NCBI GenBank assembly: GCA_040753915.1
Contig: JBFMDN010000002.1
Span: forward strand, 1-64,000
DNA length: 64,000 nt
Source of the DNA: JBFMDN01 sp040753915
GTDB lineage: Bacteria > Desulfobacterota > Desulfomonilia > Desulfomonilales > Desulfomonilaceae
Reading direction: 5' to 3'
Of this stretch, positions 40,139-48,865 are shown piece after piece. The position numbers and the translations under genes are program-made. The stretch's first letter is position 1, and every line of letters begins with the position of its first letter. The notes under the pieces were generated by a model. The model saw only the letters and a program-made list of their open reading frames with translations, ran no database searches and was not told the origin of the DNA.

Positions 40139-41967
40139 TATTCGGCTTGCCCTTGAATTTCTTCACATATCTTGGTCAAGGCAGTGGCCGAGGATTCGAG
40201 CCGTGCCACCGTATCTGCGATAGCTTCTTCATGTTCTTTCCGCCTGATATAGGCTGCACGAATGGCTCCGTGGGTGGCTGCAATGGTCTCCTGAAAGCGC
40301 TGGTCGAGCGTCAACCCAAAGCGTCGGAATGCATCGTTGAGGTTTTGGAGCGTAGCCCAGCGGAGATTCTCCACATTGTGACGGACCAATGTGTCAATTT
40401 GCCGGGAGAGGCGCTTCTTCAACCTGCTTATCCTGAGACCTGCAGGGAGCAACTTGTCTAGGGCTTCCTCTGGCACAACTATAGGCAGAGTGGGGACACG
40501 CTTTCGGAGCACCCAATGGGGCCTGCGTTTCATCTCAAAGGCTTCAGAGCTCTCAGGAGCCCGATAGGGAACATCAAAAAGCTCGGTCGCCGCGCGTCGA
40601 ATCAACTCGATCAATTCGTCTGCGCGTTGCTGGTGCGGCCGTAGGGTCTCGGTTACGTGCAGACCGAAGCTGCCGGAAGCCTCATTTGCAGAAGACTGAA
40701 AGAACGATGTGACTTCCTCGGCGAGAGCATCCAATATTTCGGCCTCGGACACCTCTCCGTTCTGCATAACCGAAAACGAAGCTTCCACCACTTGTTCAAG
40801 ATGCTTCGCAGAAGTCTTTCGGAGCTCTTCTGCCCGTTCCTCGAGCAATTCCAGAGCCCTTTTCCGGTCCCCTGCCAATAGATCTTGGGCAGCTATTCGC
40901 TGGCGTTCGGCATTCTGCAACTGTGTCTCGAATACCTTCAGTCGCTCTTCAAGATCCGCGAGAGGCATCTGAAGGGATCGCACACTGAGCCTAAGTCTCA
41001 TCACCACATTTTCAAGCACGTCACGCACTTTTCTTCCCAAGGCTTCACGCAGAGCCTTGGCCTTCTCCGAAACGAGGAACCCCATGAGATGGTCTTCAAC
41101 CTCTCTCAGTCCGCTCTCGGTCCAAAGACACGGATCGTCAGAGAGTTTCGAATCCAGCCCACGACGAGCCGACACACAGAAGATCGGATAATTATTAGAC
41201 GCTTCAGTTTTTTCAGCGAGAACTTTCTTGAAGAACCCGACGGCCGTATCCAGCTCCTGTGAGTTCAAGTAGTCGATCTTGTTGAAGATGAAGAAGAGCC
41301 GAGATATCCTGGCTTGCACGCTCTTTAAGAAATCCGCTTCCACCTCGGTGAGTGGAGGATCGGCCGATACGACGAACAGGGCCGCATCGCATTGCGGGAG
41401 AAAATTCAGGGTTGCCTCAGTGTTGTGCGTAAACGTGGAACCGATCCCAGGCGTGTCTATTAAGACAACACCGTGCCTCAGAATCGTGGCGGGGTGAAAG
41501 ATGTCCACCTGAAGCACTCCCAAACGGTTCTTCGGGTTTCCCTCTTCGGTGACAAATCCTTCCAGGATCCGCCCTAGTTCCGGCGCTGATTTCCCTGACA
41601 CCTTTGTCGGAGGACGATCGTCCTGATAAGATACCTGGACCATGATCTCAGGACCATATTGGAGAAAGGTCGGAATCGCCGTCAATGGCACTACGGAGGT
41701 GGGCAGCAATGCCTCTCCGAGAAAGGCATTGAGGAGGGTGCTCTTGCCTCGTTTGAACTGGCCCAGCACAGCGAGATGGAATCGTCCTTCCTCCAACCGT
41801 TCTCTCAGAAACAGAAGTTTCTCAGCATCTCCCGTGAATTCAGCCCCGAGACCGTCCACTGTCTTGATGGCTTCGCCAATGAGGATTTGGAAGTCTATGG
41901 CCTCCCTGGATTCACGCTCCGAAAACGATATCTCTCTGCCGGTCTGGTTGCATGCCCGGTAATCCAT
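40138..41967 (-). CDS. Dynamin-like GTPase
   Basis: A 609-residue bacterial dynamin-family protein. GTPase motifs: G1 GQFKRGKST (69-77), a switch threonine in PLTAIPT, G3 DTPG (171-174) and G4 NKID (229-232). Beyond residue 300 it is almost wholly helical with coiled-coil heptads (LEERLKVFETQLQNAERQRI, LELLEERAEELRKT), as in bacterial dynamin-like proteins that remodel membranes. No clear transmembrane paddle is seen. It is the first gene after the fluoride riboswitch, starting about 76 bp beyond the terminator hairpin; the site upstream (AGAGGCG) is modest. A membrane-protective or membrane-repair role under fluoride is inference from context. Confidence 0.88.
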   Translation of the reverse strand: MDYRACNQTGREISFSERESREAIDFQILIGEAIKTVDGLGAEFTGDAEKLLFLRERLEEGRFHLAVLGQFKRGKSTLLNAFLGEALLPTSVVPLTAIPTFLQYGPEIMVQVSYQDDRPPTKVSGKSAPELGRILEGFVTEEGNPKNRLGVLQVDIFHPATILRHGVVLIDTPGIGSTFTHNTEATLNFLPQCDAALFVVSADPPLTEVEADFLKSVQARISRLFFIFNKIDYLNSQELDTAVGFFKKVLAEKTEASNNYPIFCVSARRGLDSKLSDDPCLWTESGLREVEDHLMGFLVSEKAKALREALGRKVRDVLENVVMRLRLSVRSLQMPLADLEERLKVFETQLQNAERQRIAAQDLLAGDRKRALELLEERAEELRKTSAKHLEQVVEASFSVMQNGEVSEAEILDALAEEVTSFFQSSANEASGSFGLHVTETLRPHQQRADELIELIRRAATELFDVPYRAPESSEAFEMKRRPHWVLRKRVPTLPIVVPEEALDKLLPAGLRISRLKKRLSRQIDTLVRHNVENLRWATLQNLNDAFRRFGLTLDQRFQETIAATHGAIRAAYIRRKEHEEAIADTVARLESSATALTKICEEIQGQAE

Positions 41968-42043
41968 GACGAGCGCCTCTCGAAAGGAATTGATGATTCA
42001 TCGCCAGAGATTGTCCAACGGAATGGGCGGTTCTGCACAAAAC

Positions 42044-42156
42044 AAAAAACCCACCTTTCGGTGGGCTCCGGTTCTACTGACCTCCCACCGCAGAAATCAC
42101 CGGCGGTAGGAGTCATCAGCTCATTATGAGCATTGAGGGGGACTCCATCCCCTTCA
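42044..42156 (-). ncRNA. Fluoride riboswitch (crcB motif) with terminator
   Basis: On the minus strand the aptamer reads GGGGATGGAGTCCCCC (from about 42152), then a TCAATGCTC...GAGC hairpin, then CTGATGACTCCTACC (to about 42103). This is the arrangement of known fluoride riboswitches: GGnGATG with its stem, an AA-containing joint, and the hallmark GCTGATGrCnCCTAC that forms the pseudoknot. Downstream, CCCACC-GAAA-GGTGGG followed by TTTTTT (42065-42044) is an intrinsic terminator. A competing pairing of the aptamer end (TACCGC) with GCGGTG is possible. By analogy, fluoride binding should prevent termination and switch on the downstream genes. Confidence 0.92.
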
Positions 42157-42169
42157 TGGGCTTTCAATT

Positions 42170-42198
42170 CTTGTATGATACTTTAGGGGGTAAGTCAA
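42170..42198 (-). promoter_or_regulatory. Promoter of the fluoride-riboswitch operon
   Basis: On the minus strand TTGACT (42198-42193), 17 bp, TACAAG (42175-42170). Transcription would begin near 42163, a few bases before the aptamer, which is the right place for a riboswitch leader. Confidence 0.75.
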
Positions 42199-42362
42199 GA
42201 CATCGTTGCCGTTCGGGGCTTGTCGCTGCACATGCGTGAAGATATTATGGGTGGGCCACACTGAGCTCGGCTCAATGAACAAATAGCGAGGACGATTCCT
42301 CATGGGGAATCGAGGTTATTCCTCATCTTCCGGCAGCGGGATTCAGCCCTGTGGAGTAAGGG

Positions 42363-43487
42363 ATGTTCGGAATTTTGTCTGACATATTTTCCGAAGACAT
42401 GGGAATCGACTTGGGTACGTCAAATACCGTTGTGTACGTCAAAGGGAAGGGGATCCTCCTTTCCGAGCCGTCTGTTGTAGCTATAAAGACTGATCTGAGG
42501 CACGGGCCTAGAATTGTAGCTGTGGGAACGGAAGCCAAGAAGATGATGGGCAGGACTCCGGATAACGTATCGGCAATTCATCCCTTGAAGGACGGAGTCA
42601 TCGCGGATTTTGAAGCCACAGAGGCCATGTTGAAGCACTTCATACTCAAGGCCCGCGGCAGCCGCTATCTGGCCAGATTGCGTATCCTCATCTGCCTGCC
42701 CTCCGGTTCCACCGAGGTAGAAATGCGCGCTGTCCGGGACGCGGCAAAGAATGTTGGAGCACGGGCCGTCTACCTTCTCGAAGAACCCGTAGCCGCTGCA
42801 ATCGGGGCCAATCTTCCCATCCAGGAATCCACGGGCAGCATGATCGTGGATATCGGGGGCGGCACTACCGAAGTGGCAATCCTCTCTATTTCGGATATAG
42901 TCCATTGCAGCACCATCAGAGTTGCGGGTCACAGAATGGACGAGGCAATCATGCGGTACGTGAAGCGAGAGCACGGTCTGCTTATAGGTGAAAGAACTGC
43001 AGAGACTATAAAGAAGGTGGTGGGAAGCGCCTGCTACGAGCCAGAGGATACCGCCATTGAGGTGAAAGGCCGAGACCTAATTGGAGGAATTCCAAAGCTC
43101 GTAAGACTGACATCTCGAGAGGTGACCGACGCGATCTCAGGACCTGTTCATGAGATTGTGGAGACTATCAGAACCGCCCTCGAGCAAACTCCTCCTGAAT
43201 TGGCCGCAGATATTGCCGAAAGAGGCATTGTGCTGTCCGGCGGGGGATCTCTCCTGAAGAACCTTGATGACGTGATACGAAAGGCCACCGGCCTACCCGT
43301 GATCGTGGCGGAGAACCCTCTGTTGTCGGTAGTCCTTGGAACAAAGGCAATATTTGAAGACTTGAAAGCGTACAAAGGCCTGCTTGCTCGGCGCCAGCGC
43401 AAATGGCAACCGGAATTTCTCAGTCGCGATTCCATGGAGATCGGCCGGAAGGTGGGGCGACTGGTAGCCCAAAACCCGGACAGGTAG
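42363..43487 (+). CDS. mreB: Rod-shape-determining protein MreB
   Basis: A 374-residue bacterial actin that organises lateral wall growth under the inner membrane. Motifs: MGIDLGTSNTVVYVKGKGIL (phosphate 1), AVGTEAKKMMGRTP, HPLKDGVIADFEAT, VEMRAVRDAAKNVGA, LLEEPVAAAIGA, MIVDIGGGTTEVAILS (phosphate 2) and GIVLSGGGSLLKNLD (adenosine). The last 30 residues are longer and more basic than usual. GGAGTAAGGG precedes the ATG. It is divergent from the fluoride operon. No mreC or mreD follows; the next gene is convergent. Confidence 0.95.
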   Translation: MFGILSDIFSEDMGIDLGTSNTVVYVKGKGILLSEPSVVAIKTDLRHGPRIVAVGTEAKKMMGRTPDNVSAIHPLKDGVIADFEATEAMLKHFILKARGSRYLARLRILICLPSGSTEVEMRAVRDAAKNVGARAVYLLEEPVAAAIGANLPIQESTGSMIVDIGGGTTEVAILSISDIVHCSTIRVAGHRMDEAIMRYVKREHGLLIGERTAETIKKVVGSACYEPEDTAIEVKGRDLIGGIPKLVRLTSREVTDAISGPVHEIVETIRTALEQTPPELAADIAERGIVLSGGGSLLKNLDDVIRKATGLPVIVAENPLLSVVLGTKAIFEDLKAYKGLLARRQRKWQPEFLSRDSMEIGRKVGRLVAQNPDR

Positions 43488-43617
43488 TACTTCGGCTTCC
43501 GCCCAGCACGATGTCCTCGAATTTCCTCGTGCGACCAATAAAGCTGACAAACGCTGCGGCCGCGGCTGACGACGATCTCGGGTGATCGCATCCTGCGATG
43601 CGACATATGCAGAGAGC

Positions 43618-45744
43618 TCAGGCCTGATATTCTCCTTTCCCAGTGCAGCGAAGAATCACCTGAAGAGCCCTGCTGAAGCGGTCGAGCTCGGCCAAGAAGC
43701 TTTCTTCATCGCCCTCGCTCACGAGCCGCTCCAGGTTGCCGGCAGCCGAATACAAGTCGGTGGCCGAGAGGTTACCGGCAACCCCCTTGATGGAGTGTAT
43801 AAGCCTTCGCGCTTCCGGAAAGTCACCCGTTTGCCACGCAGCCAGAATAGATTCTGTCGAATTGCAACAGCTCGCACAAAATTCTTCGAGAAGCTCACAG
43901 AATAACTGCTCGTTGCCGTCCAGACGTTCGAGAGCGGAATCCACATCGATCCCCGAGAAATCGCTCCGGACCCGTCCCGGGCGTTCACCCTCCGCAATCG
44001 TTTCCATAGCCGCCTGATTCGGGCTTGCTGCACGACCCTGACCCCATATTCTGAGCACCGAAATCAATTGATCGACTCTCAGCGGCTTGCTGAGATAGTC
44101 ATTCATGCCCACAGCAAGGCACTGTTCTCTATCGCTCTGTGTGGAATGAGCGGTCAAAGCGATGATGGGTATTGTCGCGAATCTCTCGTCGGATCGGATT
44201 CTCTTTGTGGCTTCCAAGCCATCCATCCCCGGCATCTGGAGATCCATGAGAACCACGTCGTACGGGTGCCTTCCCAGTGCTTCCACTGCTTCCCGTCCGC
44301 TTGACACAACGTACAAATCGCACCCGTAAGACCTCAAAGCTTCGCGGACAACCATCTGATTGAGTGGGTGATCCTCTGCGAGAAGTACCCTCATGCCCCT
44401 GAGAGAGTGGCGATCTTCTTCCGCGAGGCATGAAGGGCTGTCTTCACTGCCATTGTATCTGATCCCACACCGGACGGTGAAATGAAAGGTGCTTCCTTCT
44501 CCCGGGGCACTATCCACCCATATGGCCCCGTTCATGGCACTGGTCAGCTCGGAGACGACAGCGAGTCCCAGACCGGATCCTCCGTATCGCCTGGTCATTG
44601 AGCTGTCCGCCTGGCTGAAACGCTCGAAGATGCTGGCCTCCTTGCCGGGTTCTATTCCGATCCCCGTATCCGACACAGAAAAGTGAAGAAGCACCTTCTC
44701 GTTCTTCTGCCGGATTGCTTGCACCAGCACGTCTATGGTTCCGTGTTCCGTGAATTTTATCGCGTTGTCTAATAGGTTGAACAAGATCTGACGCAGCCGT
44801 GCCGGATCACCTCGAAGGGGATCAGGTATCCCCTTTGAGTATGAAATGTTGAACGCGAGGCCTTTGTTCGCTGCCCGAATTCTCATGAGGCTCGTGCATT
44901 CAGACAGGCTCTCCTGCAGGCTGAAATCGGTCTCCTCCAGCGCCAGTTTTCCGGATTCAATCTTGGCGAGATCGAGAACATCGTTGAGTAGTCGGACAAG
45001 GGATTCGGCAGCGCTGTGCATGATCGCCACCTTCTTCTGCTGCTGATCCGTCAGGTCGGACTGGCCTAGCAGCTCGATCATGCCAAGAATCCCGTTCAAC
45101 GGTGTCCGTATCTCGTGGCTCATGGTTGCAATGAACGCGCTCTTGGCCTGATCGGCGGACTTTGCAGCCTCTCTCGCAATAACCAGATCGGTGACGTCCA
45201 CGACGGATACTATGCCCCCGGTGATTCTCCCTGCAGCGTCCTTCCGGGCGGTGGAATTTCCGAGCACGTTCAGCAACCGACCGTCCTTTGTCCGTGCCAC
45301 GCATTCGAATCCGCAAACGGGGAAAGGCGGGCAGCAATCCAACGATTGTGAAGCAGCGTCTTCCGGCTTGATAAAGATGTCGGCGAACGACGTTCCGGTG
45401 AGTTCTTCCTGCGAGTACCCAGTCGCCGAGCAAAAGGCTTGATTTGCTGCGATAATTGTCCGAGATGAGTCCACCTCGATAATGCCAGTGATCGCAGTGT
45501 CCAGGAGTTGACGCTGGTAGCTGTTCGCCGCTACCAAACGGTCATGGAGATTCCACACCTGTTGCTGAAAACGATCGCTGATCCGCGTTATTCGCATAGT
45601 TTGAGAGAGGAGCTTTTCATAATGGCTGAGGAGCCACTCACACCTCGCCATCCACTCTGCCGCATCTCCTTTGCCCGACTCGAGCAGATCCTTTGCTTTT
45701 CGTACGGTCTCCGTCTCTTCACGAAAGAGAAGGTCATCGTCCAT
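43618..45744 (-). CDS. Hybrid histidine kinase with PAS, receiver and HPt domains
   Basis: A 708-residue cytosolic phosphorelay protein. Order: N-terminal helical region; PAS about 80-190 (ITGIIEVDSSRTIIAANQAF); HisKA with SHEIRTPLNGILGM; HATPase with NAIKFTEHG, DTGIGIEPGKEASIFERFSQ and GGSGLGLAVV; a receiver (VLLAEDHPLNQMVVREAL, VVLMDLQMPGMDG, LSKP); and a C-terminal HPt (RRLIHSIKGVAGNLSATDLY). All phospho-sites look intact. There is no transmembrane segment. The ATG at 45744 has GAGGAAG and lies 7 nt after the siaC stop. In Pseudomonas the fourth gene of the Sia set is a diguanylate cyclase; here this kinase takes that place. Confidence 0.93.
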   Translation of the reverse strand: MDDDLLFREETETVRKAKDLLESGKGDAAEWMARCEWLLSHYEKLLSQTMRITRISDRFQQQVWNLHDRLVAANSYQRQLLDTAITGIIEVDSSRTIIAANQAFCSATGYSQEELTGTSFADIFIKPEDAASQSLDCCPPFPVCGFECVARTKDGRLLNVLGNSTARKDAAGRITGGIVSVVDVTDLVIAREAAKSADQAKSAFIATMSHEIRTPLNGILGMIELLGQSDLTDQQQKKVAIMHSAAESLVRLLNDVLDLAKIESGKLALEETDFSLQESLSECTSLMRIRAANKGLAFNISYSKGIPDPLRGDPARLRQILFNLLDNAIKFTEHGTIDVLVQAIRQKNEKVLLHFSVSDTGIGIEPGKEASIFERFSQADSSMTRRYGGSGLGLAVVSELTSAMNGAIWVDSAPGEGSTFHFTVRCGIRYNGSEDSPSCLAEEDRHSLRGMRVLLAEDHPLNQMVVREALRSYGCDLYVVSSGREAVEALGRHPYDVVLMDLQMPGMDGLEATKRIRSDERFATIPIIALTAHSTQSDREQCLAVGMNDYLSKPLRVDQLISVLRIWGQGRAASPNQAAMETIAEGERPGRVRSDFSGIDVDSALERLDGNEQLFCELLEEFCASCCNSTESILAAWQTGDFPEARRLIHSIKGVAGNLSATDLYSAAGNLERLVSEGDEESFLAELDRFSRALQVILRCTGKGEYQA

Positions 45745-45751
45745 CGCTTCC

Positions 45752-46141
45752 TCACTCTGAAGGAATCTGCACGAGATTGAAGACCGACTCATGAACTTCT
45801 TCGGCAAATTCCTCGCCGCATTCCAAAGCGACTTCGTTTTCTTCGTGGTATCGCCAATCGATTACCACCTCTTTTCCATTTCGAGCTGCCGTGTCCAGGA
45901 GATCGAGGAGATTGAGGATGGCTTTCGAGCTGCTGCTGTTCAGATAAATGATCTCCATGATTACGCGGACAGACATTGCCGAAGGGCGAACAAGATATTC
46001 GCGGAGCCAATCCAAGATGGGAGTGTAAAACTTGGGGGCGTTTTCAGGGTAGGATTTTCCGGAGATCTGCAGTAACCCGGATTCGGGGTCGAAATCGATC
46101 CTGGGACTGGACTTGGTTTCCTCTATGATCAGGCGTTCCAT
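45752..46141 (-). CDS. SiaC-like (DUF1987) partner-switch protein
   Basis: A 129-residue protein of the SiaC/DUF1987 family: IEETKSSPRIDFDPESGLLQ, ISGKSYPENAPKFYTPILDW and VIMEIIYLNSSSSKAILNLL, the last holding the serine/threonine stretch that is the phosphorylation site in the Pseudomonas homologue. SiaC is phosphorylated by SiaB and dephosphorylated by SiaA; the unphosphorylated form activates its effector. It lies 15 bp after siaB and 7 bp before the hybrid kinase, all on one strand. Confidence 0.88.
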   Translation of the reverse strand: MERLIIEETKSSPRIDFDPESGLLQISGKSYPENAPKFYTPILDWLREYLVRPSAMSVRVIMEIIYLNSSSSKAILNLLDLLDTAARNGKEVVIDWRYHEENEVALECGEEFAEEVHESVFNLVQIPSE

Positions 46142-46156
46142 AGTGTCAGGGCCTCC

Positions 46157-46711
46157 TCAAATTATTGCGGTCATAGAGAAAAACGATCGTGTTTCGTCCA
46201 CCGGAGTGATTTCGAAATCGATGGGCTCGCTTGCCTTTCGAGCCATGTCGATCAAGCCTAACCCCGATCTCGTCGGTGTGCTTGCAAGATCTGCTTTCCG
46301 TCGCTCTTCCCGATACAGGGACTTTAGCTCATCCTTCGTCATGACCTGAAGAGACTGCAGTCGCTTTGCCAGGGCCTCGGTCTTCTCATTCTCCACAAAG
46401 TTCCCGCAGCGAACATAGAACTTGTCGCCTTCTTTTCCTACCAAGACGATCCCCACACGGAGCTCTTCCCCCGCTTCACCGTCTGTTATACGCTCTGCCG
46501 AATGGCTAACGATGTTTTGCATCTGCTCGACAAATACCTGAAAGACTTTACCCACCACTCCGGTGCCAGTACCTTCTAGCCGTATGCGTTGAAGCAAGGT
46601 CTCTCCTATGCCTTCGACAATCAACTGCGACGCCGAGCCACAGAAGCAGAATATGATGCCTTCGCTCCTCAAGCTTTTGAAGAGTTCGCTAACGCTAAAC
46701 TTTGTTCCCAT
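46157..46711 (-). CDS. SiaB-like protein kinase (DUF6272)
   Basis: A 184-residue protein matching SiaB, an atypical GHKL-related protein kinase: IIFCFCGSASQLIVEGIGET at the start, VEQMQNIVSHSAER with the N-box-like asparagine, VRCGNFVENEKTEALAKRLQ in the middle, RSGLGLIDMARKASEPIDFE (G-box-like) near the end. It would phosphorylate the SiaC-like protein encoded next. The gap to the SiaA-like gene upstream is 138 bp, yet all genes are co-directional. Confidence 0.87.
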   Translation of the reverse strand: MGTKFSVSELFKSLRSEGIIFCFCGSASQLIVEGIGETLLQRIRLEGTGTGVVGKVFQVFVEQMQNIVSHSAERITDGEAGEELRVGIVLVGKEGDKFYVRCGNFVENEKTEALAKRLQSLQVMTKDELKSLYREERRKADLASTPTRSGLGLIDMARKASEPIDFEITPVDETRSFFSMTAII

Positions 46712-46849
46712 CTACCTTCCTCACATCAGGGTGAAATGAGACAATAACTACAACGGCAACCGTGGACGAGCGGATCTTCGACTAGGTGCGTGCGCCTGTC
46801 GGGCGCCGAGATCACCAGTGCGCGTGAGCGGCGATTCTTCCAGAAACCT

Positions 46850-48025
46850 TCACACGCGGAATCCCAGGCACGTCACGTCGTCAACCTGCGGTTCCGCGCC
46901 GCGCCACCGATCGAAACGCAATTCGAGTGCTTTCATCTGCTCTAGCATTGGGACGTCCCGTGTCTCTACAATGACTGTCCAGAAACGTCTCTTTCCGAAA
47001 GGAAAACCGCGAGGACCTCCTATCTGATCTGTCAGGCCGTCTGTGGTCATGTAAAACGGAATACCGCGACCAGCCTCTACGTGATGGTTGGTATAGGTAA
47101 AGTCGAGGCTGGACGTTTTGTACCCGATAGATTGTTTGTCGGGACGCACTTCTTGGACTTTCTGATCGAGTAAGAAGAACAAGCTTATCTTTGCCCCTGC
47201 AAACGTCAGAACCTCTTCCCTCTTGTTCACGTAACAGAGCCCTATGTCAAGCCCATCATCGGAAGGGGTGTCCTTGCGGTGCTGATTGAGCGTTTGTTGC
47301 ACCAATCTGTTCAGGCACGCGAGAACGGCTGCAGGATCCTCATACCCCTCCTCTTGAATGGCTCTCGCCAAGCATGTTCGTGCGATCATGGTCATGATCG
47401 CGCCGGGAACTCCATGGCCTGTGCAGTCCATGACAGCGACCACCAAGCCTTCGGGGACAGTCTCGAAAGCAAACATGTCGCCGCCGATGAGGTCGCGAGG
47501 TCTCCATATGCAGCAGTAATCTCTTGTAACTCGGTGGATGTCGGTCTCTCGTGGAAGCAGAGCACCTTGGATCGTCTGTGCGTACTGAAGCCCTTCCATG
47601 ATAGTCGCGTTGGCCGCGCGAAGGGCTTCTTCAACGCGGCGCTTTTCGCGCAGAGAAGCGATCATGGAGTTGAAGGCATCGGAAAAGGTGCCCAGAAAAT
47701 CAACCCGTTGGCTCAGATCTCCTTTGGAGACCTGATGAGTTTGCCATACGAGATGGCGCAGGTTAGAATGGAGCTGCTTGAAAGGGGACAATAGCAGGTT
47801 GCGAGGAGGCGGATCCACGTCCAGATTGCCTTGGGAGAGCATTTCCAGAAATGCTCTCGATTCCGCGAAATGCCGCACCAACAGATTCGTCACCTCCACC
47901 AGATCCCGAACGCTTCTCGAACAGTTGTCCGGCGGAACGGCAACCGGAGGCACGTCATCTCCGCGCAACACACGGGAAATGGTTCCCGCTGTTTCACGGA
48001 TCCATTGGCTTTCGAGCTCCTCCAC
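46850..48025 (-). CDS. SiaA-like PP2C/SpoIIE-type phosphatase, soluble form
   Basis: A 391-residue protein. Residues about 1-150 are helical with a HAMP-like piece (QVSKGDLSQRVDFLGTFSDA, FNSMIASLREKRRVEEAL). Residues about 165-391 are a SpoIIE/PP2C phosphatase: QTIQGALLPRETDIHRV, WRPRDLIGGDMFAFE, VVAVMDCTGHGVPGAIMTMI (metal-binding Asp/Gly) and FYMTTDGLTDQIGG, ending VDDVTCLGFRV. Pseudomonas SiaA is membrane-anchored with a sensor domain. No transmembrane helix is visible here, so input probably comes from the V4R protein encoded 9 bp upstream. Confidence 0.88.
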   Translation of the reverse strand: MEELESQWIRETAGTISRVLRGDDVPPVAVPPDNCSRSVRDLVEVTNLLVRHFAESRAFLEMLSQGNLDVDPPPRNLLLSPFKQLHSNLRHLVWQTHQVSKGDLSQRVDFLGTFSDAFNSMIASLREKRRVEEALRAANATIMEGLQYAQTIQGALLPRETDIHRVTRDYCCIWRPRDLIGGDMFAFETVPEGLVVAVMDCTGHGVPGAIMTMIARTCLARAIQEEGYEDPAAVLACLNRLVQQTLNQHRKDTPSDDGLDIGLCYVNKREEVLTFAGAKISLFFLLDQKVQEVRPDKQSIGYKTSSLDFTYTNHHVEAGRGIPFYMTTDGLTDQIGGPRGFPFGKRRFWTVIVETRDVPMLEQMKALELRFDRWRGAEPQVDDVTCLGFRV

Positions 48026-48034
48026 GCCGGCTCC

Positions 48035-48562
48035 TCAATTCTTTGGCTGTGCAACAAAGCGACAGGTTCGGTCGCCCGTAGCCCAGCAGTCGATTTCCTT
48101 GGCCTCGAATGGACGCTTGGCGTAACAAGTCAGTATTCCGGCAATGAAACCCTCGTCATAATCGCACACCGTTTCACCCAACACCGGGAGCCCCGAGCAA
48201 TCGAGATCCTCGGAAACGGTCATGACGAATTCCAGCTTTTCCAGATCGGTCTTTTCAATGCGAAGCACCCCGATATTCATGCTCCGCAGTTTTGCCTGGA
48301 GGTCGGCTAAGAATTCGTTGAGTCCGAGAGACGTGTCCAACACATTCTCGCAGAACTCAGTGCCTGCACGCATGCCTGCCGCGACAAAAATTTCCCTGCT
48401 TGCGGCAGGCCCCAATCGGGATTCAAGAATCTCACGAAGTGTGTATTGCATTAACCTGTACACCGACACCGAGGTCGTTTGACCCAGATTTGGTCGGCCT
48501 TCCTCAAGGTTTCCAAGGTTCTTCCATTGAAAGTGGAACGAACCAAGGGCTTGTTCGGCCAT
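48035..48562 (-). CDS. V4R (4-vinyl reductase) domain sensor protein
   Basis: A 175-residue protein with a V4R domain in its C-terminal half: SLGLNEFLADLQAKLRSMNI, EDLDCSGLPVLGETVCDYDE, GFIAGILTCYAKRPFEAKEI and a final CWATGDRTCRFVAQ, the Cys pair pattern typical of small-molecule or metal-binding V4R domains. The ATG at 48562 has AAAGGAGG upstream. It is the first gene of the Sia-like operon and the best candidate for the signal input; the ligand is unknown. Confidence 0.85.
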   Translation of the reverse strand: MAEQALGSFHFQWKNLGNLEEGRPNLGQTTSVSVYRLMQYTLREILESRLGPAASREIFVAAGMRAGTEFCENVLDTSLGLNEFLADLQAKLRSMNIGVLRIEKTDLEKLEFVMTVSEDLDCSGLPVLGETVCDYDEGFIAGILTCYAKRPFEAKEIDCWATGDRTCRFVAQPKN

Positions 48563-48688
48563 TCCCCATCCTCCTTTCAAGCATTGGGCTATGGCGGCAC
48601 ACGACTCCAGCATCGACCCGGCACCGATTACCCAATGGGAGCTCCGCGCCGGACAATCTGGTCTTGTTCAGCCATTGCCCGAGATCCA

Positions 48689-48717
48689 CCATAAGGCCCG
48701 TGCCTGCGATCTGTCAA
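48689..48717 (-). promoter_or_regulatory. Possible promoter of the V4R-Sia operon
   Basis: On the minus strand a perfect TTGACA (48717-48712) is followed after 17 bp by TTATGG (48694-48689). The -10 is weak. It lies about 125 bp before the V4R start. No other gene is seen in 48563-48966. Confidence 0.4.
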
Positions 48718-48865
48718 ACGTAATTTTGGTCGTACAGGAAGCAGGAGCCCATTTGACGGACGCCTACCTTGGATGTCTTGTGCGCGACAACTTACATTGG
48801 CACTCCATAGTGGCATCTCGCCTAACAAGGAGTGCTGCGGCTATGACTCCCAGGTTGTCAATTCC

